64,000 bases of DNA from Moraxella lacunata (GTDB lineage Bacteria; Pseudomonadota; Gammaproteobacteria; Pseudomonadales; Moraxellaceae), in contig NZ_MXAN01000015.1 of the NCBI RefSeq assembly GCF_002027545.1, forward strand, positions 6,851-70,850, in the 5' to 3' direction. The notes beneath the pieces were generated by a model. The model was not told the origin of the DNA and did no database searches. It was given only the letters and a program-made list of their open reading frames with translations. Both the position numbers and the translations under genes were made by a program. Of the stretch, positions 35,989 to 46,577 are shown in pieces (position 1 is the stretch's first letter; every line of letters starts with the position of its first letter).

Positions 35989-36254
35989 TAGGGCGTGTTG
36001 AATATTGGTATTTGCAATGAAAAATGAGAAAAATCGCAAGTTTTTCAAGGAAAAGTCCGCAGTTGATATTGAAATATCAACAAGGATTTTGACGATGAAA
36101 AACAATCCGACCACTTAAACTGGGTAAATTTAAGAATTATACTTAACTTTTTAAATTAAGTGGTCGGATAGCCATTTTTCATGCAAAAATCAATCAAGGC
36201 TTTAAAACTCTACCGAATTTAAATAAAATGTTATCAATGTTCAACACGCCCTAG
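35989..36254. mobile_element. MITE-like element, long form (266 bp)
   Basis: Ends TAGGGCGTGTTGAA and its exact inverse TTCAACACGCCCTA (14-bp terminal inverted repeats). An internal inverted pair (ATCCGACCACTTAA near 36105 and TTAAGTGGTCGGAT near 36157-36170) can form a second stem. It encodes no protein of note. Its outer 30-40 bases on each side match the shorter element at 5436-5577. It fills most of the 368-bp spacer between leuB and the RsiV-like gene. Confidence 0.75.
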
Positions 36255-36287
36255 CATTGTAAAGCAAAATCAACCACTTGGCAAATA

Positions 36288-36313
36288 AAAAGCCCACAAT
36301 CATGGGCTTTTTG
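36288..36313 (-). terminator. Terminator after leuB
   Basis: AAAAAGCCCA, six-base loop, TGGGCTTTTT, 17 bases past the leuB stop. Confidence 0.9.
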
Positions 36314-36330
36314 TGTTAAATCAACAACGC

Positions 36331-37398
36331 TTACAACGCCTGCACCACTTTATCGCCCATGTCCGCACAGCCAACCAAAGTCGTGCCGTCTTCATAAATA
36401 TCCGCCGTGCGATAGCCTTGTTCTAGCACTTTTTGCACCGCCTTTTCAATCTGCACCGCACGATTTTCATCATTTAGGCTATAACGCACAAGCATGGCAA
36501 GCGACAAAATGGTCGCTAGCGGATTTGCCTTATCCTGCCCTGCAATGTCAGGGGCAGAGCCATGAGACGGCTCGTACAACCCTTTGCCTGTCTCGTTTAG
36601 GCTTGCTGATGGCAACATGCCAATAGAGCCTGTGAGCATGGACGCTTGGTCGGACAAAATATCGCCAAAGATATTGCCTGTGGCAATCACATCAAACTGC
36701 TTGGGATTTTTGACCAATTGCATGGCAGCATTATCCACATACATATGACTAAGTTCAACCTCTGGATAGTCTTTGCCAACTTCGGTAAAAATCTGCCGCC
36801 AAAGTTCGGTGGTTTCTAACACATTGGCTTTATCCACACTGCACAGTTTGCCACGGCGTTTTTGGGCAGCCTCAAAGGACACTTTGGCAATGCGGCGAAT
36901 CTCACTTTCGCCATAACGCATGGTATTAAAGCCCTCACGCTCGCCATTGTCAAGGGTTACAATGCCCCGTGGCTCACCAAAATAAATATCACCTGTCAAT
37001 TCTCTGACAATTAAGATATCAAGCCCTGCCACAACCTCAGGTTTTAATGTAGAAGCATCAGCCAGTTCTTTATACAAAATTGCAGGGCGTAAATTAGCAA
37101 ACAAATTCAAATCCTTGCGAATCGCCAAAAGTCCACGCTCAGGACGCAATGGACGGTCAAGGTCATCGTACTTAGGCGAACCAACCGCCCCCAAAAGCAC
37201 TGCATCCACCTTTTGGCAAAGCTCTTGGGTTTGGCTTGGATATGGCAAACCATAAGCGTCATAGGCTTCACCGCCCAATTTGGCGTATTCATAGCTGACA
37301 GCCAAGCCTTGTTCAATGAGTTTGTCCAATACTTTAACGGCTTGGGCGATAATCTCAGGGCCAATACCATCGCCTTTTAAGATTGCAATGTGTTTCAT
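36331..37398 (-). CDS. leuB: 3-isopropylmalate dehydrogenase
   Basis: Third enzyme of leucine synthesis; oxidises and decarboxylates 3-isopropylmalate with NAD+ in the cytoplasm. 355 residues, as usual. Landmarks: [59 protein letters not shown], and [20 protein letters not shown]. The start is at 37398. It is the last gene of the dispersed leuC-leuD-leuB series on this strand, separated from leuD by one unrelated gene, and is followed by a strong terminator. Confidence 0.97.
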   Translation of the reverse strand: MKHIAILKGDGIGPEIIAQAVKVLDKLIEQGLAVSYEYAKLGGEAYDAYGLPYPSQTQELCQKVDAVLLGAVGSPKYDDLDRPLRPERGLLAIRKDLNLFANLRPAILYKELADASTLKPEVVAGLDILIVRELTGDIYFGEPRGIVTLDNGEREGFNTMRYGESEIRRIAKVSFEAAQKRRGKLCSVDKANVLETTELWRQIFTEVGKDYPEVELSHMYVDNAAMQLVKNPKQFDVIATGNIFGDILSDQASMLTGSIGMLPSASLNETGKGLYEPSHGSAPDIAGQDKANPLATILSLAMLVRYSLNDENRAVQIEKAVQKVLEQGYRTADIYEDGTTLVGCADMGDKVVQAL

Positions 37399-37448
37399 AA
37401 AGATTTTCCCTTTTTAAATTAGAAAATGTTTCAATCAAAGTCAGGTTC

Positions 37449-37946
37449 TTAGGTTTCCAAAAATAACTCCATTTCACTACTGGTCATTTCAGAAGGGTTT
37501 TCACCATATAACTCAACTAAATCTTCAATAGAATATTTTTCGTCATCATAACTTTTCTTATCAACAAAAAATCTTTCCAAACTTTCAAATAAAGACTGAT
37601 TAGGATATGAATTATTTTTAGTTGATTTGTAACTTGTGAATTTGTGTATTGTAGAACCACTGTCTTTACCTTGTAAATTAAGACAACTACAAACAATATG
37701 ATAAACACTAGGTGAAATTGCACCTTTTAAATTCCACTCATCAGAACCTTTCTTAAATAAACCTACACCAGTTAAATTTGGAAATCTATCCGCAAGATTA
37801 TTTTTTACAATAAAATCACTTAATTGTTTACTATAAGTAAAATTCTTATTCTCAAAGAATTTTAATAAATCACTTAACTCGTGAGCCTCATTATTAGTTA
37901 AATGATATTGCTCTTTTAAAATTTCTGGGGAAAATGTATCAGTCAT
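37449..37946 (-). CDS. AT-rich orphan gene between leuD and leuB
   Basis: A 165-residue acidic protein (many Asp, Glu, Ser, Asn) with no signal peptide or membrane segment, opening MTDTFSPEILKEQYHLTNNE. I do not recognise a family. A GGAT lies before the ATG, and the gene fits neatly between leuD (21-bp gap) and leuB (50-bp gap), on the same strand, so it is expressed with them. Base composition is clearly lower in G+C than leuB and leuD. It looks like a recently gained cargo gene; defence or phage origin is possible but unsupported. Confidence 0.65.
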   Translation of the reverse strand: MTDTFSPEILKEQYHLTNNEAHELSDLLKFFENKNFTYSKQLSDFIVKNNLADRFPNLTGVGLFKKGSDEWNLKGAISPSVYHIVCSCLNLQGKDSGSTIHKFTSYKSTKNNSYPNQSLFESLERFFVDKKSYDDEKYSIEDLVELYGENPSEMTSSEMELFLET

Positions 37947-37967
37947 AATAAAATCCTATCAAAAATA

Positions 37968-38618
37968 TCAAGCCGTCAATTCTTTAAACACCCACGGTCT
38001 GTCCGCTTTGGCTTTTTCTTCAAAAGCTTTAATGTCATCGGCGTGTTGCAAGGTTAGCCCAATATCGTCCAAACCATTTAACAAACAATGCTTACGAAAC
38101 GCATCAACTTCAAAAGAATACTCTTTACCGCTTGGGCTGATGACTTTTTGGTTTTCTAAATCAACCGTTAATTGATAGCCAATATTGGCAAAACATTCGT
38201 TAAATAAGTCATCAACATCGCTTTCACTTAACACAACAGGCAACATACCATTTTTAAAGCAGTTATTATAAAAAATATCAGCAAAACTTGGGGCAATCAC
38301 GGTGCGAAAGCCATATTCTTCCAATGCCCACGGAGCGTGTTCACGGCTAGACCCACAGCCAAAGTTTTTGCGAGCCAGTAAAATGGTTGCCCCAGCATAG
38401 CGGGCTTGGTTTAACACAAAATCAGGATTTTTGGGACGCTTATTAATGTCTTGCCCCAAAAAGCCTTCGTCCAAATAACGCAATTCATCAAATAAATTAT
38501 CGCCAAAGCCTGTGCGTTTGATGGATTTTAAAAACTGCTTGGGGATAATCAAATCGGTATCCACATTTGAGCGGTCAAGTGGGGCAACGATGCCCTGTTC
38601 GGTGGTGTATGGTTTCAT
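37968..38618 (-). CDS. leuD: 3-isopropylmalate dehydratase small subunit
   Basis: Small subunit of isopropylmalate isomerase, working with LeuC. 216 residues. Landmarks: [21 protein letters not shown] at the start, [19 protein letters not shown], the swivelling-domain motif of the aconitase family, and [16 protein letters not shown]. It is separated from leuC by two genes that have no role in leucine synthesis, whereas the subunit genes are usually adjacent. Confidence 0.97.
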   Translation of the reverse strand: MKPYTTEQGIVAPLDRSNVDTDLIIPKQFLKSIKRTGFGDNLFDELRYLDEGFLGQDINKRPKNPDFVLNQARYAGATILLARKNFGCGSSREHAPWALEEYGFRTVIAPSFADIFYNNCFKNGMLPVVLSESDVDDLFNECFANIGYQLTVDLENQKVISPSGKEYSFEVDAFRKHCLLNGLDDIGLTLQHADDIKAFEEKAKADRPWVFKELTA

Positions 38619-38655
38619 AAATTATCCTTGTTATAACTTATCAAAAACAGTCATT

Positions 38656-39189
38656 TTAGCAACCATAATAAGCCGTCAAAGTTGCTGCTGCCAATACTTT
38701 GCCATTTAAATTAAAGCCGAGTACCGCAGCACTGATGTCATTTGACAAATCCAGCGTGTCATTTAAAGCATACAGCGTAAAAATGTAGCGATGTGGTTTA
38801 TCGCCTTTGGGGGGAAATGCTCCGATAAAACCGTTTAATCCTGCATCATTTTGTAGTTCTACAATACCATTTCCAAAATCATTGGATTTGCCTTTTGGTA
38901 ATTTTGTCCAATCAGCAGGGATATTAAACACATTCCAATGCCAAAAACCTGAGCCTGTTGGAGCGTCGGGGTCATACATGGTCAGTACAAAACTTTTGGT
39001 ACCTGCTGGGGCGTTGTCCCACACAAGCTCTGGACTCACATTGCCTCCTGTATAACCCCAAATGTTGGCAACATAGTCATCTGACAGCGTGCTACCATCA
39101 GCAATGTCGCTACATTTTAGGGTCATTTCACCTTGTGGCTGGGTAGGGTTACGCACATCTAGGTAGGAGTTTTGGGTTAGGTCGGTCAT
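38656..39189 (-). CDS. YbhB/YbcL-family PEBP-like protein
   Basis: A 177-residue protein of the phosphatidylethanolamine-binding / Raf-kinase-inhibitor-like family. Typical: GGNVSPELVWDNAPAGTKSF, the ligand-site MYDPDAPTGSGFWHWNVF, the loop FIGAFPPKGDKPHRYIFTLYAL. No signal peptide, so it is cytoplasmic. AAGGAAA precedes the ATG. Function in bacteria is not settled. It lies between leuC and leuD together with an EcsC-like gene, apparently as cargo in the leu cluster. Confidence 0.9.
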   Translation of the reverse strand: MTDLTQNSYLDVRNPTQPQGEMTLKCSDIADGSTLSDDYVANIWGYTGGNVSPELVWDNAPAGTKSFVLTMYDPDAPTGSGFWHWNVFNIPADWTKLPKGKSNDFGNGIVELQNDAGLNGFIGAFPPKGDKPHRYIFTLYALNDTLDLSNDISAAVLGFNLNGKVLAAATLTAYYGC

Positions 39190-39244
39190 GGTTTTTTCCT
39201 TAATTCATTTATAATTAAACTAATACAAATTGATTAATTAAGCA

Positions 39245-40051
39245 TTAATCAATTTGCTTAAATTCACCTTCAAAAATATCTGGCATTTGTTTTTTAAGGT
39301 TTTTCAAATCGTCTGAAATCTCTTCATCGGTGTATTCTACTGCCACATCAAAAGCTTCATACAGTCTTTTACTCATCTTATCCATGGATACATAAGTAAT
39401 ACCACCTGAAATAATACCACCCATAACAGGAATAGCCTTAGAAACACCTTTGGCAAAAGTATCTTTTGTTAATTTTACACCAATCATTCCTGCAATTTTT
39501 TTAACCAACGGATAGTACCATGTTTTGGTTAATGCCATTTGTGGCAATTTTTTTAGAGCTTGCTTTGATAAATTTCCTGCTGTTAATCGTGTTAATTGCG
39601 ATGCTCCGCCAATGCCAAACATAACACCCAAGAACAGCATTAATTCATGCTCAACTTTTTCATGATTTAACACATCGCCATTCCAAAAATCTTGATAACC
39701 ATAAATATAAGCAATTTCTTGGGCTAAACGCAAATTAAAGGCAAAAAATTGTACTAAATCCGCAGGTATTGTCGCCATCAATGCCAATCCACCCGGCAGA
39801 CCCGCCAAAAAAGAACCACCAGAACACATCAATTTTCTTTTGTTGGCAACCATGATGGCGGTCTTTTTGACTTCCTTTTGAGAAATTAAGCCTGATGCGA
39901 TTGGACCTTTTTCAAGCAATAAAGAAATATCGGATTGCTTGACCTTGCCTTTAAAAACATCAAGTAAAAAAGCATTTCGTTCAACTTTAATACCAGGTAA
40001 AGCCAAAGATTTTTCAATCAACTCATAGGTAAAATTTGATTCATTCGACAT
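39245..40051 (-). CDS. EcsC-like protein
   Basis: A 268-residue protein with several hydrophobic stretches (FLAGLPGGLALMATIPADLVQFFAF, LMLFLGVMFGIGGASQL, AIPVMGGIISGGITYVSM) arranged as in EcsC-family proteins. The pattern GLPGG...IPADLVQFFAFNLRLAQEIAYIYGYQ is characteristic. Members are associated with membranes, but their job is unknown; EcsC in Bacillus is a partner of an ABC exporter, which is absent here. Starts at 40051 after GAG. It is placed between leuC and the PEBP-like gene on the same strand. Confidence 0.75.
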   Translation of the reverse strand: MSNESNFTYELIEKSLALPGIKVERNAFLLDVFKGKVKQSDISLLLEKGPIASGLISQKEVKKTAIMVANKRKLMCSGGSFLAGLPGGLALMATIPADLVQFFAFNLRLAQEIAYIYGYQDFWNGDVLNHEKVEHELMLFLGVMFGIGGASQLTRLTAGNLSKQALKKLPQMALTKTWYYPLVKKIAGMIGVKLTKDTFAKGVSKAIPVMGGIISGGITYVSMDKMSKRLYEAFDVAVEYTDEEISDDLKNLKKQMPDIFEGEFKQID

Positions 40052-40112
40052 AATAACACTCTAATTAAAATAAAATAACCCATTCTAGCACAGATTATCT
40101 TATTTTATCATC

Positions 40113-41531
40113 TCAAAACGTCCGCACATCCACAAAATGCCCGTGAATTGCCGCTGCTGCTGCCATGATAGGAGATACCAAATGCGTGCGTCCACCATTG
40201 CCTTGACGGCCTTCAAAGTTGCGGTTGGATGTACTGGCACAATGCTCGCCAGCTTGTAGTTTATCGGCATTCATGGCAAGGCACATAGAACAGCCCGGTT
40301 CACGCCATTCAAAGCCTGCATCCATAAAGATTTTATCCAGCCCTTCTTGCTCTGCTTGCTGTTTAACCAGTCCTGAGCCTGCCACAATCATCGCTTGCTT
40401 GATGCTTGGGGCGACTTTGTAACCCTTAACAACTTCTGCTGCTGCACGAATGTCCTCGATGCGTGAGTTGGTGCAAGAGCCGATAAACACACGGTCAAGC
40501 ACAATATCGGACAAGGGCTGTCCTGCCGTCAAGCCCATGTATTGATAGGCTCGCATCCAGTCATTACGCTGTATGTCATCTTTGGCGTCCGCTAGGGTTG
40601 GCACGTTTTGGCTAATGGGAATGACCATTTCAGGAGACGTACCCCACGACACCTGTGGCTCAATCTCATCGCCATTTAGCACAACCACCGTATCAAAATG
40701 AGCGTCATCGTCCGATTTTAAAGTATTCCAATAAGCAACGGCTTTATCCCAATTCTCGCCAGTCGGAGCGTAGGGGCGACCTTTAACATAGGAGGTGGTC
40801 TTATCATCAACCGCCACAAGTCCGACCCTAGCACCGCCTTCAATCGCCATGTTACACACGGTCATACGCCCTTCAATGGACATATCACGAAACACCTGTC
40901 CGCCAAATTCAATGGCGTGTCCTGTTCCGCCTGCCGTGCCGATTTTGCCGATGATGGCCAGCACGACATCTTTTGGCGTAACGCCTTTGCCAAGTTTGCC
41001 GTCCACACGCACCAGCATATTTTTCATTTTCTTTTGCACAAGGCACTGCGTGGCAAGGACGTGTTCCACTTCACTTGTACCAATACCATGAGCCAAGCAC
41101 CCCAACGCCCCATGCGTGGCGGTATGGCTATCCCCACACACCACCGTCATGCCCGGTAGGGTCAAGCCCTGCTCGGGCCCGACCACGTGAACAATGCCTT
41201 GACGGACGTCATTGATACTAAATTGCACGACATTAAAGGATTTGCAGTTGTCATCAAGTGTTTTAACCTGAATGCGAGAGGTATCGTCAGCAATCCCTGC
41301 AATGCCTTGCTCACGTTCATTTTTAGAAGTTGGAACGTTGTGGTCAGGCGTTGCGATGTTTGCCGACAGTCGCCACGGCTTACGGTTATTAAGCTCTAAG
41401 CCTTCAAAGGCTTGAGGGGAAGTTACTTCATGCAACAGTTGGCGGTCAATGTAGATAAGCGATGAACCGTCATCACGCTCTTTGACCAAATGGTCGTCCC
41501 AAAGTTTGTCGTAAAGGGTTTTGCCTGCCAT
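40113..41531 (-). CDS. leuC: 3-isopropylmalate dehydratase large subunit
   Basis: Iron-sulphur subunit of isopropylmalate isomerase. 472 residues, as in E. coli. Landmarks: [22 protein letters not shown], the first cluster cysteine in [17 protein letters not shown], and the pair in [11 protein letters not shown], giving the three Cys that hold the 4Fe-4S cluster. The start is at 41531. It is the first gene of the leuC-(EcsC-like)-(PEBP-like)-leuD-(orphan)-leuB series. No leuA is in the window. Confidence 0.97.
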   Translation of the reverse strand: MAGKTLYDKLWDDHLVKERDDGSSLIYIDRQLLHEVTSPQAFEGLELNNRKPWRLSANIATPDHNVPTSKNEREQGIAGIADDTSRIQVKTLDDNCKSFNVVQFSINDVRQGIVHVVGPEQGLTLPGMTVVCGDSHTATHGALGCLAHGIGTSEVEHVLATQCLVQKKMKNMLVRVDGKLGKGVTPKDVVLAIIGKIGTAGGTGHAIEFGGQVFRDMSIEGRMTVCNMAIEGGARVGLVAVDDKTTSYVKGRPYAPTGENWDKAVAYWNTLKSDDDAHFDTVVVLNGDEIEPQVSWGTSPEMVIPISQNVPTLADAKDDIQRNDWMRAYQYMGLTAGQPLSDIVLDRVFIGSCTNSRIEDIRAAAEVVKGYKVAPSIKQAMIVAGSGLVKQQAEQEGLDKIFMDAGFEWREPGCSMCLAMNADKLQAGEHCASTSNRNFEGRQGNGGRTHLVSPIMAAAAAIHGHFVDVRTF

Positions 41532-41709
41532 TGTTATTCTCCAAATGTAAAATGGTCTGGGTAGTTGAATTTTAAAAGATTATAACACAATTTAAAAATA
41601 ACAATAATTTATAATTTTTATGGTTTATTTAACTTTTTGGAAAAAGTTTTTTAGCATGATAATCTTGCCACTTATGATAAAATAACCCAAATTCTCACGC
41701 ATTGTTTTT

Positions 41710-42633
41710 ATGAAAAAATATCTAGTCACCGCCCTACTGCTCGGCTCGCTCACACCCCTAACTCACGCCTGTACCCTACCCAAAAGCCATTATAAAAACG
41801 TCAGCTGTACCGCACGTTCGGGCGTGTTTTTGGCGGTCAAAGACAACGGCTCACCTGTGGCACTTTTGGACAAAAAAGGCAATAAAACAGCTGATTTGTT
41901 CGCTTATGAAGCGGTGCTGGGTTCGGAGTTTAGAAGTGGGCTACTCCCCGCCCTAAAAAACGGTAAAGTCGGCTACATCAATGGCAAAGGCAAAACCGTC
42001 ATCGCCTTTAACTACGACCGCATGAACGGCAACCAATGGGCAAGGGGCGTGCGGGGCGAGCGTATCATCGTCAAACAAAACCGTGGCTTTGGCGTGCTAG
42101 ACACTCGGGGCAAGGTCATCGTCCGCCCCGAGAGAGCCATCAGTCACATCAGTGACTTCTCCCAAGGTCTCGCCACTGTCACCGCTGGCGGCAGTACCTA
42201 CACCATCGACAAAAACGGCAATCGCACACGGCAAGCCCCCAACACGTCACCTACCCCAGAGCCGACACTTGCCCAAGGCAGTCTGCCAAACCCGAGCACG
42301 CACCTGACACTCACGCCAAGACAACAAGACGGCAAATGGGGCTTTGTCGATGATAAGGGCGTACCGATGATTATCTACGCCTTTGATGATGTCCGAGCTT
42401 ATAGTGAGAATCTGGCAGGGGTACGCATGGGCGATAATTGGGGCTTTATTGATAAAAGCGGGCAACTGGTCATCGATTTTCGCTTTCATAAAGACGGGTT
42501 TATCTTGGACAGCACTAAAAATCCCGAACTGCCCGAACCACTGATGTTTAAAAATGGCAAGGCATGGATTGGCAATCTAAATAATGGCGACAAACTATGT
42601 ATCAATTCGCAAGGGGTTAATGTGGCTTGTTAG
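41710..42633 (+). CDS. Secreted WG-repeat protein
   Basis: A 307-residue protein with a signal peptide (MKKYLVTALLLGSLTPLTHA) and WG-type beta repeats. Repeat phrases include LLDKKGNKTADLFAYEAV, GKVGYINGKGKTVIAFNYDR, GFGVLDTRGKVIVRPERA, GKWGFVDDKGVPMIIYAFDDV and DNWGFIDKSGQLVIDFRF, about five or six units. A proline/threonine-rich linker splits the first group from the last two. Cys residues near both ends may pair. WG repeats are thought to mediate protein binding; no specific partner can be named. The gene is alone, divergent from leuC. Confidence 0.88.
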   Translation: MKKYLVTALLLGSLTPLTHACTLPKSHYKNVSCTARSGVFLAVKDNGSPVALLDKKGNKTADLFAYEAVLGSEFRSGLLPALKNGKVGYINGKGKTVIAFNYDRMNGNQWARGVRGERIIVKQNRGFGVLDTRGKVIVRPERAISHISDFSQGLATVTAGGSTYTIDKNGNRTRQAPNTSPTPEPTLAQGSLPNPSTHLTLTPRQQDGKWGFVDDKGVPMIIYAFDDVRAYSENLAGVRMGDNWGFIDKSGQLVIDFRFHKDGFILDSTKNPELPEPLMFKNGKAWIGNLNNGDKLCINSQGVNVAC

Positions 42634-42861
42634 GGTTTTTGATTTTAAAATACGCCATTATTCTAAATTCAACCAAGCCCACATTTGGGCAGATACTTTT
42701 ATATCAAATCCCCATCAATCATGATAAAATAGCAACTTATCTGATATGACTATCTGTGCATTTTTTTAAAATAGGATTGTTTGCACACTCTGCCCGTCAG
42801 ACTATCTTAATTTAACAATTGATTTTGTCACACGGTAAAATAACTTTATAAAGGACTTTTT

Positions 42862-44301
42862 ATGATTAGTATTTTTGATATGTTTAAAATCGGCGTCGGC
42901 CCTTCAAGCTCGCACACGGTCGGCCCGATGGTTGCCAGTGGGCGGTTTTTGGCACTGTTAGGTGAGCGATTGCATGGCGATTTTAGTCCAATTACAGGCA
43001 TTACCATAGAGCTATATGGCTCACTGTCCGCCACAGGCAAAGGACACGCCACCGATACCGCCACCTTACTTGGGCTACTCGGACACGCCCCACGCACGAT
43101 AGACACCGAACGCACGGACGAGTATTTATCAGACATACGCACGCACCAAAAGATGAACTTGGGCGGTCGTCATATCATTGATTTTGATGAAACCACCGAC
43201 ATCTTGTGGTATAGTGATGTCACCCTGTCCCAACACCCCAACGGCATGACACTCATCGCCACCTTAGCCGATGGCACTCGTATCAGCGAGACTTACTTTT
43301 CTATCGGGGGCGGATTTGTTGTGGATAATGACGAATTTAAAGCCCAAACCGCACAAGAGCAACTGGATGCCCCCAAAAAATCGCCCTACCCTTATCCCTT
43401 TGAGCTAGGAGCAGACATCGAACGGCTGTGCCACACGCATAGGTTTAGTATCAGCGAGCTTATGCTCCACAACGAAACTGCTGTCCGAGACGAAGAAGAA
43501 GTTAAAGATTATCTTAATGACATCTGGGCGACCATGCAGGCGTGTGTCAATGCCGGCTACCAAAAAGACGGTATCCTGCCCGGCGGTCTTAACGTCAAAC
43601 GCCGTGCCAAAGCCTTATATGACCAGCTTAGTAAAGAATACGGCAAAGCCGATGGCGGACTGCTTGCGATGGACTGGGTGAACCTGTATGCTCTGGCGGT
43701 CAATGAACAAAACGCCTCGGGCGGGCGGGTCGTTACCGCTCCCACCAATGGGGCGGCGGGTATTATCCCTGCGGTGCTACATTATTATCAAGGCTTTATT
43801 CCGTCATTTAGCTATCAAGGCGTGCGTGAGTTTTTGCTCGTGGCAGGGGCGATTGGGGCATTAATCAAACAAAATGCGTCCATTTCAGGGGCGGAAGTTG
43901 GCTGTCAAGGCGAAGTTGGCTCTGCCTGTGCGATGGCAGCAGCAGGACTGGCTCACGTCATGGGCGGTACAGTCGCCCAATGTCTAAACGCTGCCGAGAT
44001 TGGGTTAGAACATAACTTAGGGCTGACCTGCGACCCCATCGCAGGACTGGTGCAAGTACCTTGTATTGAACGCAATGCGATGGCGTCCATCAAGGCGATT
44101 AACGCCGCTCGCCTTGCCCTGCGTGGCGATGGCTCTCACCATGTCTCACTGGACAAAGCCATTTTGACCATGAAAGAGACCGGGCTTGACATGATGGACA
44201 AATACAAAGAAACCGCTCGTGGCGGACTTGCCATTCATGCCGATAACCGCATTCCTGTGGCAGTGGTCGGTCATGTGGGTGCGGGGTTTAGTCAGTGTTG
44301 A
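42862..44301 (+). CDS. sdaA: L-serine ammonia-lyase (iron-sulphur type)
   Basis: Deaminates serine to pyruvate with an oxygen-sensitive 4Fe-4S cluster. 479 residues in a single chain of the E. coli SdaA/SdaB kind (about 455). It opens with [22 protein letters not shown], the beta-domain signature, and has the alpha-domain loops [14 protein letters not shown] and [20 protein letters not shown] with the conserved Cys, and [21 protein letters not shown] clear AAAGGA precedes the ATG. The enzyme drains serine that glyA can also make or use. The gene is single. Confidence 0.96.
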   Translation: MISIFDMFKIGVGPSSSHTVGPMVASGRFLALLGERLHGDFSPITGITIELYGSLSATGKGHATDTATLLGLLGHAPRTIDTERTDEYLSDIRTHQKMNLGGRHIIDFDETTDILWYSDVTLSQHPNGMTLIATLADGTRISETYFSIGGGFVVDNDEFKAQTAQEQLDAPKKSPYPYPFELGADIERLCHTHRFSISELMLHNETAVRDEEEVKDYLNDIWATMQACVNAGYQKDGILPGGLNVKRRAKALYDQLSKEYGKADGGLLAMDWVNLYALAVNEQNASGGRVVTAPTNGAAGIIPAVLHYYQGFIPSFSYQGVREFLLVAGAIGALIKQNASISGAEVGCQGEVGSACAMAAAGLAHVMGGTVAQCLNAAEIGLEHNLGLTCDPIAGLVQVPCIERNAMASIKAINAARLALRGDGSHHVSLDKAILTMKETGLDMMDKYKETARGGLAIHADNRIPVAVVGHVGAGFSQC

Positions 44302-44473
44302 TGACACCAATCAACCCATTTACCAAGATTTAGCAGGGCAAATAAAAGACGGGTATAGATGTTTTACTCCGTCTTTTGCCTTATCCATCTTTACCTTGCC
44401 AAATATATAAATATCATTGCCAAAACTCTCATAACTGTGTACAATGGCAACAAATTTTTACCGCTAAATACTC

Positions 44474-45820
44474 ATGACTTATTCTGTAACAACTCTGCTA
44501 GACCACCCTACTTTTCGCCTGTCCGCTGTGGCTGTTGCCACCATCACGCTACTATCCTGTGCTTCGGCTCCCCAAGCCCCACAGCGACCCATCGCTGTTG
44601 AAACACCAACGCCCGCCCCCGCCCCATCTCGGGTGGTCATCGTCAAACCCCAAACACCCATCGCCCCAGTAACCGCCCCCACGCCTGCCCCATCGGTAGA
44701 AAATCGCTACTATGGCAGTTTTGGCGATTGGAAAAGCGACTTTATCACTCGCACCATCGCTGGCGGTCATGCCTCTCATGCGGTGCATGCACTGATGGGC
44801 AGTGCCAGTCTCAACTCACAGGTCATCAGCCTAGACGGTCGCCAAGCCGAATTTGCCAAAATGCCATGGTCATACGTCGAATCTGCCGTTACCTCAGGGC
44901 GTGTCTCTGACGGTAGAGCCAAAATGCGTGAATACCCCTCCCTACTCTCACGAGCCGAAAGCCAGTATGGTGTCCCCAAAGAAGTGATGGTCGCCATTTG
45001 GAGTATTGAGTCCTCTTTTGGGGCGGCAACAGGTTCAACCGACTTAGTCGATGCCTTATCTAGTCTTGCTTTTGATGGTCGCCGTCGCAATTTTGCCGAA
45101 GGCGAACTGCTTGCCATGTTACAGATGATTGAGCGTGGCGATGTCAATCGTTCACAACTGCGTGGGTCATGGGCGGGAGGCATGGGTCATACCCAATTTA
45201 TCCCCTCTACTTGGATAAAATACGGCGTGGACGGTAACGGCGATGGACAAAAAAACCCGTGGACAATCTCGGACGCTCTTACCTCCACCGCCCATTATCT
45301 AGGAGCGAGCGGTTGGGTGTCAGGCGTGGATGCTTTTTATGAAGTTCGCTTGCCAACTGGCTTTAACTATCAACTCTTAGGACAAAAACAATCCCTAGAA
45401 TCGTGGAAATCCTTGGGCGTGGTCTCTGCCAATGGCGAGTACCTTGGCGGTCATGCCCAAGGCGAGCTGTGGCTCCCTGCTGGCGTAAATGGTCCTGCCC
45501 TGCTACTAACACCCAACTTTGATGTCATCAAAGTTTATAACAACTCATCTAGCTACGCCCTAGCCGTGGCAACCCTTGCCAAACGTATCGCTGGTGGGAC
45601 TGGCATTAGTGGCAACTGGCCACGCCACGAACAGCCCCTGCCTCGCTCAGAAGTGATTCGCTTGCAAGAAACCTTAAACGCCAAAGGCTACTCTGCCGGC
45701 AAAGCAGACGGTGTGGCAGGGGCAAACACGTCTCGTGCCTTTGCTCGTTGGCAGGCGGATAACGGACGCATTCCTGACGGTTTTATCACCCAAAACTCAG
45801 TGCGTGGCTTGGTCTGGTAA
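44474..45820 (+). CDS. MltB-type lytic murein transglycosylase, lipoprotein
   Basis: Cuts peptidoglycan glycan strands to leave anhydromuropeptides. 448 residues. A lipobox LLSC ends at Cys29, so it is an outer- or inner-leaflet lipoprotein; a Pro/Ala-rich linker (about 40-75) follows. The SLT_2 catalytic domain contains EVMVAIWSIESSFGAATG with catalytic Glu179, GSWAGGMGHTQFIPSTW and DGNGDGQKNPWTISDAL. A peptidoglycan-binding domain type 1 ends the protein (RLQETLNAKGYSAGKADG). It agrees with the MltB/SltB family that has a C-terminal binding domain. Its products feed the NagZ recycling route; O-acetylation by PatA/PatB would block it. Followed by a clear terminator. Confidence 0.93.
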   Translation: MTYSVTTLLDHPTFRLSAVAVATITLLSCASAPQAPQRPIAVETPTPAPAPSRVVIVKPQTPIAPVTAPTPAPSVENRYYGSFGDWKSDFITRTIAGGHASHAVHALMGSASLNSQVISLDGRQAEFAKMPWSYVESAVTSGRVSDGRAKMREYPSLLSRAESQYGVPKEVMVAIWSIESSFGAATGSTDLVDALSSLAFDGRRRNFAEGELLAMLQMIERGDVNRSQLRGSWAGGMGHTQFIPSTWIKYGVDGNGDGQKNPWTISDALTSTAHYLGASGWVSGVDAFYEVRLPTGFNYQLLGQKQSLESWKSLGVVSANGEYLGGHAQGELWLPAGVNGPALLLTPNFDVIKVYNNSSSYALAVATLAKRIAGGTGISGNWPRHEQPLPRSEVIRLQETLNAKGYSAGKADGVAGANTSRAFARWQADNGRIPDGFITQNSVRGLVW

Positions 45821-45823
45821 CAT

Positions 45824-45853
45824 AAAAGTCGGTGCGTGATGTACCGACTTTTT
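45824..45853 (+). terminator. Terminator after the transglycosylase
   Basis: AAAAGTCGGT, nine-base loop, ACCGACTTTT then TATTT, four bases past the stop. Confidence 0.85.
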
Positions 45854-45973
45854 ATTTAAATCACTCATCACACAGTTAAGCCATCGTTGCAAATGATAAC
45901 AATTTAAAACTTTTCATCTTGATAAAAATCTGTTAGATTATAGCACTTTTAACTTTTAACCTTTGGAGCTGTT

Positions 45974-46489
45974 ATGAAAATCAAATCCCTACTACTGCTT
46001 AGCACCCTATTTTGTACCAGTGCCTTTGCTGCACCGAGCAATCAATCACTAGAAGAACTTGCCAAAATCATGCCTTACGAATCCACGTTTTACCAAGCGG
46101 TCGTTGCCCCACTTGAAATGGAACGCATGGCAATCGCTCAGGGCATGGCACAGGACAACACACTCACCGATGACCAACGCAAAAAAGCCCTAAAAGCCTT
46201 TGACGGCTATGCCGAAGGACTCATTAACAGCCTAGACACCAAAGCGACCAAAGACGGGCTTAAAAAATCCTACCTAAACGCCGCCAAGTCATTTAGCCAA
46301 GCCGAAGTGGATGCCATGATTGCTTTTTATGGCAGTAAAGACGGGCAAAGTGCCTTAAAAAAACAAGATGCCGTCTTTGAGTCCTACATGAAAAGTGCAG
46401 GCGAGAGCAACAAAAAAACCGTAGAAGCCTACGAAAACAAACATCTTAAAAAAATGCAGGATGATGTTAAAAAGATTTTAAACAAATAA
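45974..46489 (+). CDS. DUF2059 secreted protein
   Basis: A 171-residue periplasmic protein with a signal peptide ([19 protein letters not shown]) and an all-helical mature part. The phrase [30 protein letters not shown] is the DUF2059 core. GGAG lies before the ATG. The family is widespread in proteobacteria without a settled function. The gene ends five bases before an open stretch that leads into uvrB and may be co-transcribed with it. Confidence 0.88.
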   Translation: MKIKSLLLLSTLFCTSAFAAPSNQSLEELAKIMPYESTFYQAVVAPLEMERMAIAQGMAQDNTLTDDQRKKALKAFDGYAEGLINSLDTKATKDGLKKSYLNAAKSFSQAEVDAMIAFYGSKDGQSALKKQDAVFESYMKSAGESNKKTVEAYENKHLKKMQDDVKKILNK

Positions 46490-46577
46490 TCAATTGCACC
46501 GCTCTTTCCTGCCATCGCTTGCAAATCCTTATCATGACCCCATTATGATAAGGATTTCTTTTAATAACAACAAAACC

